A DNA stretch of 64,000 nucleotides from contig NZ_QLSX01000010.1 in the NCBI RefSeq assembly GCF_003268885.1, positions 23,095 to 87,094 of the forward strand, written 5' to 3'. Position 1 is the first letter of the stretch. The number at the start of each line of letters is the position of its first letter. The notes under the pieces are model-generated. The model had not been told where the DNA came from and did not search any database. It saw nothing but the letters and a program-made list of their open reading frames with translations. This DNA comes from Onishia taeanensis (GTDB taxonomy: Bacteria; Pseudomonadota; Gammaproteobacteria; Pseudomonadales; Halomonadaceae). Of the stretch, positions 25,215-32,949 are shown one piece after another. Position numbers and translations under genes: made by a program.

Positions 25215-27623
25215 ATGCAGCAGAACGCCGAACAGACCCAGAGTCTGCCCCTATTGCCGCTTCGCGATGTGGTGGTTTACCCGCAGATGGTGATTCCGCT
25301 GTTCGTGGGGCGAGAGAAATCCATTCAGGCGCTTGAGGCGGCCATGGCCGCCGACAAGCGCATCCTGCTTGTCGCTCAACGTGAAGCCGGTCAGGACGAG
25401 CCTGATACCAGCGACCTGTTCGCGGTGGGTACCGTCGCCGAGATCATGCAGCTGCTGAAGTTGCCCGATGGCACCGTGAAGGTGCTGATCGAAGGTGCCG
25501 CCCGAGCCGATGTCGGTGATATCACCGTGGTCGATGAGGGCTATAGCCGGGCCGAAGTGACCCTGCGCGAAAGCGAGCCGCTCACCGAGCGGGAGCAGGA
25601 ATCGCTGGTGCGCGTGCTGCTCAATCAGTTCGAGCAATACGTCAAGTTGTCCAAGAAGGTCCCCAATGAGGTGCTCAACTCTCTGTCCGGGATCGAAGAC
25701 CCCAGTCGACTGGTCGATACCATCTGCGCCCACCTGTCGCTGAAAATTGGCGACAAGCAGCAGCTCCTCGAGATGGATCGTGTGCGCGACCGTATCGAGC
25801 ACCTGATGGCGCTGATCGAGTCTGAGATCGATCTGCTGCAGGTCGAGAAGCGCATCCGGTCGCGGGTCAAGGACCAGATGGAGAAGTCGCAGCGCGAGTA
25901 CTATCTCAACGAGCAGATGAAGGCCATCCAGAAAGAGATGGGTGAGCTCGACAACGTGCCCAATGAGGCCGAGAAGTACGAGCAGGCGATCGAAGAATCC
26001 GGCATGCCCGACGAGGCCCGCGAGAAGGCCACTCAGGAGCTTGGCAAGCTGAAGATGATGGGGCCGACCTCCGCCGAGGCGACGGTGGTGCGCTCCTATC
26101 TTGATTGGCTGATCGCGGTGCCCTGGAAGAAGCGTACCCGGGTCAAGCACGATCTGCTGCGGGCCCAGAAGGTCCTCGATGAAGACCACTACGGGCTCGA
26201 GGAGGTCAAGGAACGTATTCTCGAGTATCTGGCTGTCCAGAAACGGGTCAAGAAGCTCAAGGGCCCGGTGCTGTGCCTGGTGGGCCCGCCTGGGGTGGGC
26301 AAGACCTCTCTGGGTCAGTCGATTGCCCGAGCGACCAACCGCAAGTACGTGCGGCTGGCGCTGGGTGGCGTCCGTGACGAATCCGAGATTCGCGGCCATC
26401 GCCGTACCTACATCGGTTCGCTGCCGGGCAAGGTGGTGCAGCGCATGAGCAAGGCCGGGGTCAAGAACCCGCTGTTCCTGCTTGATGAAGTCGACAAGAT
26501 CGGCATGGATCATCGTGGCGATCCGTCTTCTGCATTGCTTGAGGTGCTGGATCCGGAGCAGAACGACAAGTTCAGCGATCACTATCTCGAGCTTGATTAC
26601 GATCTGTCCGAAACCATGTTCATCTGCACCGCCAACTCGATGAACATTCCGGGCCCGTTGATGGATCGCATGGAGATCATTCGTCTGCCGGGCTACACCG
26701 AGGACGAGAAGCTGGCGATCGCCAAGCGTTACCTGATCCCCAAGCAGCTCAAGGCTAATGGCCTGAAGGACGACGAGCTCTCCTTCGAAGATGATGCGGT
26801 GCTCGAGCTGATTCGCTACTACACCCGAGAAGCGGGGGTGCGCGAGCTGGAGCGTCAGGTCGCGAAGGTTTGCCGCAAAGTGTTGCGTGAACGTATCGAA
26901 GCGCAGGGCAAGGAAGGCGCCCAGGCGCCCCAGCAGCTGGCTGCTGAAGGCATTGAGCGTCACGCCGGCGTGCGTCGCTTCAGCTATGGGCTCGCCGACC
27001 AGGAAGATCAGATCGGGCGCGTGACCGGGCTCGCCTGGACGTCGGTGGGCGGCGAGCTGCTGACCATCGAGTCCGTGCTGACCCCGGGCAAGGGCCGGAT
27101 CAACAAGACTGGCTCTCTCGGTGATGTGATGAAAGAGTCCGTGAGCGCCGCGCAGACCGTGGTGCGTGCCCGGGCCAAGGCGCTGGGAATCGATCCTGAG
27201 CGCTTCGAGAAGGAAGACCTGCACATCCATGTGCCTGAGGGGGCGACGCCGAAGGACGGTCCCAGTGCCGGCATTGCCATGGTCACCGCGATGGTATCCG
27301 CCTTCACCGGACGGGCGGTTCGTTGCGACGTGGCGATGACCGGCGAAGTCAATCTGCGCGGCGAGGTGATGCCGATCGGTGGCCTCAAGGAGAAATTGCT
27401 GGCTGCTAGGCGCGGTGGTATAAAGACCGTGCTAATTCCCGAGGAAAATCGTCGAGACCTCAAAGAAGTGCCGGACAATATCAAGGAAGCATTGGATATT
27501 CGTCCTGTGCGTTGGATTGATGAGGTGCTAGAGGTTGCTCTCGCCAAAAAGTCTACCCTCGAATCTGATAAAAATCGTCCGGATGACTCTGCCTCTTCCC
27601 AGACGGTGATCAGCACTCACTAG
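25215..27623 (+). CDS. lon: ATP-dependent Lon protease
   Basis: 802 residues (E. coli Lon has 784). Lon is a soluble AAA+ serine protease that removes misfolded and regulatory proteins. The N-terminal substrate-binding domain starts LPLLPLRDVVVYPQMVIPLFVGR. Walker A is GPPGVGKTSLGQS near residue 356 and Walker B is LFLLDEVDKIG. The Ser-Lys dyad lies in KDGPSAGIAM and ARRGGIKTVLIPEENRRDL. A Gln/Ala-rich insertion (GKEGAQAPQQLAAEG) precedes the protease domain and partly explains the extra length. A heat-shock-like promoter lies upstream. Confidence 0.97.
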   Translation: MQQNAEQTQSLPLLPLRDVVVYPQMVIPLFVGREKSIQALEAAMAADKRILLVAQREAGQDEPDTSDLFAVGTVAEIMQLLKLPDGTVKVLIEGAARADVGDITVVDEGYSRAEVTLRESEPLTEREQESLVRVLLNQFEQYVKLSKKVPNEVLNSLSGIEDPSRLVDTICAHLSLKIGDKQQLLEMDRVRDRIEHLMALIESEIDLLQVEKRIRSRVKDQMEKSQREYYLNEQMKAIQKEMGELDNVPNEAEKYEQAIEESGMPDEAREKATQELGKLKMMGPTSAEATVVRSYLDWLIAVPWKKRTRVKHDLLRAQKVLDEDHYGLEEVKERILEYLAVQKRVKKLKGPVLCLVGPPGVGKTSLGQSIARATNRKYVRLALGGVRDESEIRGHRRTYIGSLPGKVVQRMSKAGVKNPLFLLDEVDKIGMDHRGDPSSALLEVLDPEQNDKFSDHYLELDYDLSETMFICTANSMNIPGPLMDRMEIIRLPGYTEDEKLAIAKRYLIPKQLKANGLKDDELSFEDDAVLELIRYYTREAGVRELERQVAKVCRKVLRERIEAQGKEGAQAPQQLAAEGIERHAGVRRFSYGLADQEDQIGRVTGLAWTSVGGELLTIESVLTPGKGRINKTGSLGDVMKESVSAAQTVVRARAKALGIDPERFEKEDLHIHVPEGATPKDGPSAGIAMVTAMVSAFTGRAVRCDVAMTGEVNLRGEVMPIGGLKEKLLAARRGGIKTVLIPEENRRDLKEVPDNIKEALDIRPVRWIDEVLEVALAKKSTLESDKNRPDDSASSQTVISTH

Positions 27624-27638
27624 TGGTGATTTTTACTG

Positions 27639-27666
27639 CCATGCCAAGGTCAAAACCTTGGCATGG
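27639..27666. repeat. Perfect 12-bp inverted repeat between lon and hupB
   Basis: CCATGCCAAGGT / ACCTTGGCATGG with a CAAA loop. No T run follows on the plus strand, so it is more likely an mRNA-stabilising or attenuating stem-loop than a classical terminator. It lies 15 bases after the lon stop. Confidence 0.7.
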
Positions 27667-27689
27667 TGGGGCTTGGGACCAATAGTTGC

Positions 27690-27718
27690 TTGACGATCTT
27701 TTGCGGCATTGCTATAAA
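27690..27718 (+). promoter_or_regulatory. Sigma-70-type promoter of hupB
   Basis: TTGACG and TATAAA separated by 17 bases, about 80 bases before the hupB start. This is a near-consensus housekeeping promoter, fitting an abundant nucleoid protein. Confidence 0.75.
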
Positions 27719-27799
27719 TTACGCTTTGCTGTGATCGTTTAAGCCGCCTCAAGATAGCGCCGATTTCCAGTAATTTCTGAAACAGTCAAGGGGTGAAGT

Positions 27800-28072
27800 G
27801 TGAACAAATCCGAGCTGATCGAAGCCATTGCCGCGTCTGCCGATATTCCCAAGGCGGCTGCAAGCCGTGCGCTCGACGCCATGGTCGATAGCGTCACTGA
27901 AAGCCTGAAGCAGGGTGATTCCGTCTCTCTGGTAGGGTTTGGCACTTTCTCCATCAAGGAGCGTGCTGCGCGCACCGGCCGTAACCCGCAGACCGGTCAG
28001 CCGATCGAAATCAGTGCCGCCAAGGTGCCCAGCTTCAAGGCAGGCAAGGCGCTCAAGGATTCCGTCAACTGA
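27800..28072 (+). CDS. hupB: DNA-binding protein HU-beta
   Basis: 90 residues, the length of E. coli HU. It is a histone-like dimer that bends and compacts DNA. The typical sequence [20 protein letters not shown], the GFGTF turn and the DNA-arm segment [14 protein letters not shown] (with the intercalating proline) are present, as is the C-terminal [12 protein letters not shown]. The start codon is GTG, preceded by AAGGGG. Location directly after lon is the standard gammaproteobacterial order; it has its own promoter and terminator. Confidence 0.96.
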   Translation: MNKSELIEAIAASADIPKAAASRALDAMVDSVTESLKQGDSVSLVGFGTFSIKERAARTGRNPQTGQPIEISAAKVPSFKAGKALKDSVN

Positions 28073-28112
28073 GACGCTGGGCTTTGCCTAGCGGACTGAC
28101 GGTCCTCTGTAT

Positions 28113-28140
28113 GGCGCATCGCTTAGCGGTGCGCCTTTTT
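28113..28140 (+). terminator. Intrinsic terminator of hupB
   Basis: Ten-pair stem GGCGCATCGC / GCGGTGCGCC (one G-T pair) with a three-base loop, followed by TTTTT, 40 bases after the stop codon. Confidence 0.88.
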
Positions 28141-28218
28141 ATTGGGCGCGATTCCCGTGGTGTCCTGGACGTAGCGCTGAGACGCAGTGCCAGAGACATG
28201 ATGCTCAAGAGATGGCAT

Positions 28219-28288
28219 TTAAGCCATTGAGCCATGGTGTTTGAGTCATAGCACTTGAAACATGGCACTTGAGTTACAGTCTCTGAGT
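28219..28288. repeat. 14-bp degenerate tandem repeat, five units, upstream of ppiD
   Basis: Units TTAAGCCATTGAGC, CATGGTGTTTGAGT, CATAGCACTTGAAA, CATGGCACTTGAGT and TACAGTCTCTGAGT start at 28219, 28233, 28247, 28261 and 28275. The period is exactly 14 bp, as in the unrelated array at 18310. It ends about 75 bases before the ppiD start. Confidence 0.8.
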
Positions 28289-28362
28289 CACGGTTGCCCC
28301 AGGCCCGTATCAGGCGCCTATAATGAACCGTTTTTTCTGCCAATCTCCAGCCGAGGCCAGTA

Positions 28363-30183
28363 ATGCTGCAACGTATCCGGGACCGCTCCACCAGCTGGGG
28401 CGCCAAGATCATCATCGGCGCGGTGATCGCGACCATGGCCCTTTTTGGGGTCGACTCTCTGGTCGGTCTGCTGTCGTCCGACGGGGATGATGTCGCCACC
28501 GTCAATGGGCAGTCGATCACCCGCCAGCAGGTCGAAGTGCAAGTCCAGCGTGCGATCCGCAGTGGCCAGGTGCCTCCGGAACAGGAGCGTCAGCTGCGTG
28601 GCCAGGTGATCGATCAACTGATCCGTACCTCATTGCTGGATCAATACGTGGAAGAGGGTGGCCTGCATCTCTCCGAGAGTCAGCTCGACAAGCTGATCGT
28701 CTCGTTGCCTGAATTCCAGGACCAAGATGGCAACTTCTCCCGGGAATTGTTCAAGAACCGCCTGGCCAGTGCCGGCTATACGCCGCTGGCATTCCGGGCA
28801 CAGCTGCGCAATGACATGCAGCGTCAGCAGCTTCAGCAGGGCCTTTCCGCTAGCGAGTTCATGCTCGACGATGAGCAGCAGCGATTGGCAGCCCTGCAGA
28901 ACCAGACGCGTCGCTATCGCTACCAGCAGCTCAATGCCTCGGATCTCGAAGAGACCCCTCAAGTTAGCGAGGCGGACCTGGAAGCCTATTACCAGAATCA
29001 CCGTGATGACTACCAGCGTCCCGAGCAGGTGAAGCTGGCCTATCTGGTGCTCGATCGTCGAGAGCTGGCCGATCAGGTCGAGGTTGACGACGCGCAGTTG
29101 CGCTCGCTCTATGCCGAGCGGGCCAGCAACGCCGAGCGTCGTGTCTCGCACATCATGCTGACCTTTGGCGACCAGCGCAGTCGTGAGGAAGCGGTGGCGC
29201 GTCTCGATAAGGTCAAAGAGCGTCTGGCCGCAGGTGAGTCTTTTGCGTCGCTTGCCAAGGAGGTGTCGGATGATACGTCAACCAGCGATAGCGGCGGCGA
29301 TCTGGGCGTGATCAGCCGCGGCTTCTTCGGCGAAGCCTTCGAGAACGCAGTGTATTCCCTCGACCAGGGGCAGGTTTCGGATATCGTCGAAACCGACAAC
29401 GGACTGCACCTGCTCAAGGTCACCGAAATCGAAATCCCGTCCTTCGATGAGCTGCGCAGTGAACTTCGCGACCAGGCAGCCATGGCCGATGTGGATGACC
29501 TCTTCAACGAGCGAGTCCAGCAGCTGATTGATGAAAGCTTCGCTGCCGACGACCTGGCGAGTATCGCCACGGATGTCGGCGCCGAGCTGCAGGCCAGCGA
29601 CTGGGTGTCGGCCGACGGCGCCCAAGGGGTGCTGTCTGAGCCTGGGGTAATGGATGCCGCGTTCACGACGGACGTGCTCGAGGAAGGCTTCAACAGTGAG
29701 GTGATCGAGCTGGATGATGATCGCCGTCTGGTGCTGCGTGTGCGCGATCATCGCCCGGCGACCACGCTGGCCCTTGATGAGGTGCGCGAGCGCGTGACTG
29801 CTGCAGTCGAGAAGCTCAAGGTGCAGGAAGCGCTCACAGCACTTGCCGAGGAGCGTGTGGCTGCGCTGCGTGATGGCTCAGTAGAGGCCGTCGATTGGCA
29901 GCAGGTCGAGTCTGCTACACGTCAGAATGGCGGCGATGTGCCTGCGGCGGTGAACACGCTGGCTTTCCGGCTGCCGAATCCGGAAGGTGAAGCGCCGGTG
30001 TATGGCCAGACCGCCGTCCAGAACGGAGTGGCGCTGGTGGCCCTGGATGCCGTGCAAGAGGGTGACACGTCTGATGCTGCCGAGTCTCGAGTGGCTCAAC
30101 TGGTCGAACGCCTGCGCGCACAGGCGACGGTCAGCGGGCTGCTCGAGCAACTGCGCAACGATGCCGAGATCGAGCGTCTCTAG
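28363..30183 (+). CDS. ppiD: Periplasmic folding chaperone / peptidyl-prolyl isomerase PpiD
   Basis: 606 residues. PpiD is anchored in the inner membrane by one N-terminal segment (IIIGAVIATMALFGVDSLVGL, about residues 17-37) and faces the periplasm beside the Sec translocon. A SurA-like N-terminal chaperone domain (DDVATVNGQSITRQQVEVQV, DQLIRTSLLDQYVEEGGL) is followed by one parvulin domain (ERRVSHIMLTFGD to SGGDLGVISRGFFGEAFENAVY, about 260-350). The C-terminal half is a second chaperone-like region without a PPIase motif. This order matches E. coli PpiD. The gene follows hupB, its usual neighbour, and ends at a strong terminator. Confidence 0.93.
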   Translation: MLQRIRDRSTSWGAKIIIGAVIATMALFGVDSLVGLLSSDGDDVATVNGQSITRQQVEVQVQRAIRSGQVPPEQERQLRGQVIDQLIRTSLLDQYVEEGGLHLSESQLDKLIVSLPEFQDQDGNFSRELFKNRLASAGYTPLAFRAQLRNDMQRQQLQQGLSASEFMLDDEQQRLAALQNQTRRYRYQQLNASDLEETPQVSEADLEAYYQNHRDDYQRPEQVKLAYLVLDRRELADQVEVDDAQLRSLYAERASNAERRVSHIMLTFGDQRSREEAVARLDKVKERLAAGESFASLAKEVSDDTSTSDSGGDLGVISRGFFGEAFENAVYSLDQGQVSDIVETDNGLHLLKVTEIEIPSFDELRSELRDQAAMADVDDLFNERVQQLIDESFAADDLASIATDVGAELQASDWVSADGAQGVLSEPGVMDAAFTTDVLEEGFNSEVIELDDDRRLVLRVRDHRPATTLALDEVRERVTAAVEKLKVQEALTALAEERVAALRDGSVEAVDWQQVESATRQNGGDVPAAVNTLAFRLPNPEGEAPVYGQTAVQNGVALVALDAVQEGDTSDAAESRVAQLVERLRAQATVSGLLEQLRNDAEIERL

Positions 30184-30227
30184 TGCGAGTAGCCGGGTAG
30201 AATGACCCGATGCTTAACCGCGCAGTT

Positions 30228-30258
30228 AAAAACGCGACCCGCTAGGGTCGCGTTTTTT
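30228..30258. terminator. Bidirectional terminator between ppiD and the HDAC-like gene
   Basis: Stem AAAAACGCGACCC / GGGTCGCGTTTTT with a GCTA loop gives T runs on both strands. It closes ppiD on the plus strand and the convergent HDAC-like gene on the minus strand. Confidence 0.92.
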
Positions 30259-30324
30259 TGTGGGCTCGGCTTTCGTTGGCTCAATGCATTTGTTGGCCGC
30301 ATGTGTTGATGTTTCGGTGGCTCG

Positions 30325-31464
30325 TCAGGGCTCGGTCGGTGGTTCAGGGTCCGTCAATGGCGAGTCGGATGTAAAGGCCGTTTTATGGTATTCGCTCGCG
30401 GCCGCGACCTCGGCGAGGCCAATTTCCTCTGGGGTGGGCGCCTCGCCACCGGCCAGAACCTGCAAGACGGTGTGGACGCCCTCGGATAGGGACTCGAGGT
30501 GATAGCCGCCTTCGAGCACCAGCGCGAGCCTTCCTTCGCAGTGCTGGTCGGCCAGGCCCTGAACGATCTCGGTCATGGCGGCAAACCCTTCGTAGCTCAC
30601 GTTCAAACAGAGATCGAGCCGGTGAGCATCGAAGCCGGCCGAGACCAGGATCAGGTCCGGCTGGAACCAGGCGGCGGCTGGTACCAGGATGTCGCGAAAG
30701 GCCATCAGCATGGCCTGGTCCCCAGACCCGCCCGGCAATGGCACGTTGACGGTGGTGCCTTCGCCGAGGCCGGCGCCGATGTCCTCTAGCCGGCCCGAGC
30801 CTGGATAGAAGGGGGCCGCACGGTGAGTGTCGAACAGCATGACGTCTGGCGAGGCCCAGAAGATATCCTGAGTGCCGTTGGCATGGTGGGCGTCCCAGTC
30901 GACGATTAAGACGCGCTCCATGCCTAACTCCTGCTGGGCATGGGCAGCGGCGACCGCCACATTATTGAAGAAACAGAAGCCGCGAGAGCGAGCCGGTTCA
31001 GCATGATGCCCGGGGGGGCGACATAGTGCGAAGGCGCTTTGGGCCCGGCCCTTGCAGACAGCTTCCACGGCGGCGATAGCGGCGCCGGCAGCCACCTCGG
31101 CGGCCTCGATGCTGCCGGGGGATACTGCCGTGGTGTCGACATCCAGCCAGGCGTTCTTGCCCCGCATGCGCTCGATTTCCCGGAGGTGGGCGTCGGTGTG
31201 TACGCGGCCGAGCTGTTCTCGCGTGGCAGGTTCAGCGGTCTCGAAGCTCACGCCCAGAATGGGTTCGGCGGTGAGCCGCTCGGTGATGGCGGTGAGCCTT
31301 CCTGGATGTTCGGGATATTTCCACTGCACGGCAAGGCCGTTGAGGATCTCCCTGACTCGTCGATCCAGGCGCCCTGGCAGGAAGGGGTCCTGGATGTCGG
31401 GCTGATGGTTAAGCATGCGGTCGTCATTGATCACCAGCACTGAGCGGTCGCCGATCACGAGCAT
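30325..31464 (-). CDS. Histone deacetylase family protein (acetylpolyamine amidohydrolase type)
   Basis: 379 residues. The arginase/deacetylase zinc-hydrolase fold is evident: [26 protein letters not shown] carries the tandem histidines, [15 protein letters not shown] supplies zinc ligands, and [14 protein letters not shown] carries the third aspartate. [12 protein letters not shown] is the terminal motif. Bacterial class II HDAC-like proteins remove acetyl groups from polyamines or lysines; the substrate here is unknown. The N-terminal [17 protein letters not shown] and [15 protein letters not shown] are typical. It is a single gene, convergent with ppiD and divergent from the CobW gene. Confidence 0.9.
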   Translation of the reverse strand: MLVIGDRSVLVINDDRMLNHQPDIQDPFLPGRLDRRVREILNGLAVQWKYPEHPGRLTAITERLTAEPILGVSFETAEPATREQLGRVHTDAHLREIERMRGKNAWLDVDTTAVSPGSIEAAEVAAGAAIAAVEAVCKGRAQSAFALCRPPGHHAEPARSRGFCFFNNVAVAAAHAQQELGMERVLIVDWDAHHANGTQDIFWASPDVMLFDTHRAAPFYPGSGRLEDIGAGLGEGTTVNVPLPGGSGDQAMLMAFRDILVPAAAWFQPDLILVSAGFDAHRLDLCLNVSYEGFAAMTEIVQGLADQHCEGRLALVLEGGYHLESLSEGVHTVLQVLAGGEAPTPEEIGLAEVAAASEYHKTAFTSDSPLTDPEPPTEP

Positions 31465-31618
31465 TCTCCGTCACGTTGGGTGGTGCCCGACCGGTGCGCC
31501 GGGAGGGCTGTTTGATTCAGTGTCGTCCTCTCCTGCGTCTCAAGCAATTCGGCTTATGTACAGCGAATGGCTTTTCAGCCTTTCAGTGTGGTGTGCAGCG
31601 GACTGTTGAATCGGATTT

Positions 31619-31637
31619 TGTGTTATAAAGTAACATA
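31619..31637. promoter_or_regulatory. Zur-like operator upstream of the CobW GTPase gene
   Basis: The palindrome TGTTATAAAGTAACA (31621-31635) sits in an AT-rich stretch about 43 bases before the GTG start. It agrees with the gammaproteobacterial Zur box core TGTTATA..ATAACA. Many CobW-type zinc metallochaperones are in Zur regulons, so de-repression under zinc limitation is inferred. Confidence 0.65.
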
Positions 31638-31677
31638 ATTGTGCTTGCTTCATATTTGCCGACGTCATCGAGGATCC

Positions 31678-32829
31678 GTGCCAGTGCCTTCTCCATTGCC
31701 TTCATCCGCTTCTCGTTCTAGCACGCCCCTGTCAGGTGTCCCCGTGCATGTGATTACCGGGTTTCTCGGCAGTGGCAAGAGCACGCTGATTCGCCACTTG
31801 CTGGCCCATAAGCCTGTTGATGAGCGTTGGGTGTTAGTGATCAACGAGTTCGGTCAGATCGGTATCGATCAGACCATGTTCGACGAGCGCGAGGATGTGG
31901 TCGTCAAGGGGTTGCCGGGTGGCTGTCTGTGTTGCCAGTTGGCCTTCGTGCTGCAGGCCTCGCTGGTCAATCTGCTGCATCGCCATCGACCTGATCGGCT
32001 GATCATCGAGCCTTCGGGGCTTGGCCATCCCGCGGGCCTTCTGGACCTGCTGCGTAGTGATGCCTTCGCCGAGGTGCTGGAGGTGCGCGATATCATTGCG
32101 TTGCTAGATCCACGCCGGCTCTCTGATCCGCGTTCACGAGAGCATGAGACCTTTCGCGATCAGTTGGAGATGGCCGATGGCGTGGCGCTGACCATGACCG
32201 ACTTGGCCACGGATCAGCAGTGCCGGGAAGCCCAGACGTATCTCGCCGATTTATGGCCTGCCAAGCGCTGGGTCGAGGAGGCGCCACACGGGCAGCTGTC
32301 GGTGTCGCGTTTGCTCGGCGACCCTGTGCGAGGGGATGACCCGACGGGAGCCGGCGTTACCCATAGTACTTTCGTTAATCAAAGTACAGGTGCCACGGTG
32401 CCGTCACGGCCGATGCCGCACTCCAGAGCTCATGAAGGACAGGTTCCGGTCACGCTGGATACCTTCGCTTATCGTGAGCCTGCCCCTGGGGCGCCAGTGT
32501 GTGATGAAGGAGGGTCGCTCGGCTTTCGCAGCCTGGGATGGCGCTTTCATGCCAACGACGTGTTTTCGCTGGATGCGCTGGCTCAGCTGCTGGAGTCGCT
32601 GCCCGCAGCGCTGCGTATCAAGGCGGTGGTGCACACTGAATCAGGTTGGAAGTGCTACAACCGGGCCGCGGGGCGGGTGACGCTTACGGCGGCCAGTTGG
32701 AGGCGGGATTCTCGCCTCGAGCTGATCATGGAAGCGGGCAGCCAAGGCTTGCCCGAGGCAGCGTCGCTAGAAGCGAGTCTGCTGGCCTGTCGAGAAGAGG
32801 GAGAATCTGCGCTGAACTCGCTCCGCTAG
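31678..32829 (+). CDS. CobW/COG0523 family GTPase, putative zinc metallochaperone
   Basis: 383 residues. The G3E GTPase domain has Walker A GFLGSGKST at residues 28-36, INEFGQIGID, the metal-binding GGCLCC (cysteines 83, 85, 86) and IIEPSGLGHP. A linker near residues 220-250, rich in Ser, Thr and Pro, leads to the CobW C-terminal domain (FRSLGWRFHANDVFSLDALAQLLESL). Members deliver zinc to client enzymes under zinc starvation. I prefer the GTG at 31678: GAGGA precedes it and the operator then lies correctly upstream, whereas the TTG at 31639 lies almost on the operator. It is monocistronic, 120 bases before gyrA. Confidence 0.88.
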   Translation: MPVPSPLPSSASRSSTPLSGVPVHVITGFLGSGKSTLIRHLLAHKPVDERWVLVINEFGQIGIDQTMFDEREDVVVKGLPGGCLCCQLAFVLQASLVNLLHRHRPDRLIIEPSGLGHPAGLLDLLRSDAFAEVLEVRDIIALLDPRRLSDPRSREHETFRDQLEMADGVALTMTDLATDQQCREAQTYLADLWPAKRWVEEAPHGQLSVSRLLGDPVRGDDPTGAGVTHSTFVNQSTGATVPSRPMPHSRAHEGQVPVTLDTFAYREPAPGAPVCDEGGSLGFRSLGWRFHANDVFSLDALAQLLESLPAALRIKAVVHTESGWKCYNRAAGRVTLTAASWRRDSRLELIMEAGSQGLPEAASLEASLLACREEGESALNSLR

Positions 32830-32949
32830 GGGCGCTGACGCTGCCTTTAGGGGGCGGTGGGTGGTACAATTTCGCATTGCTATCACGAAGCTAGCCTTGC
32901 CAGCCTCACGTAGCGCCAAACAGTCGCAGTGCAAAGGATTTGACGACCC

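Noticed and set aside
25251..27230. 659-residue open frame antisense to lon
   Set aside because: Fully inside the conserved lon gene, with low-complexity Leu/Gln/His/Arg content; a shadow frame.
32366..32387. GTACTTT / AAAGTAC inverted repeat within the CobW gene
   Set aside because: Short 7-bp arms inside coding sequence of a variable linker. It is not convincing as an operator or a mobile-element end.
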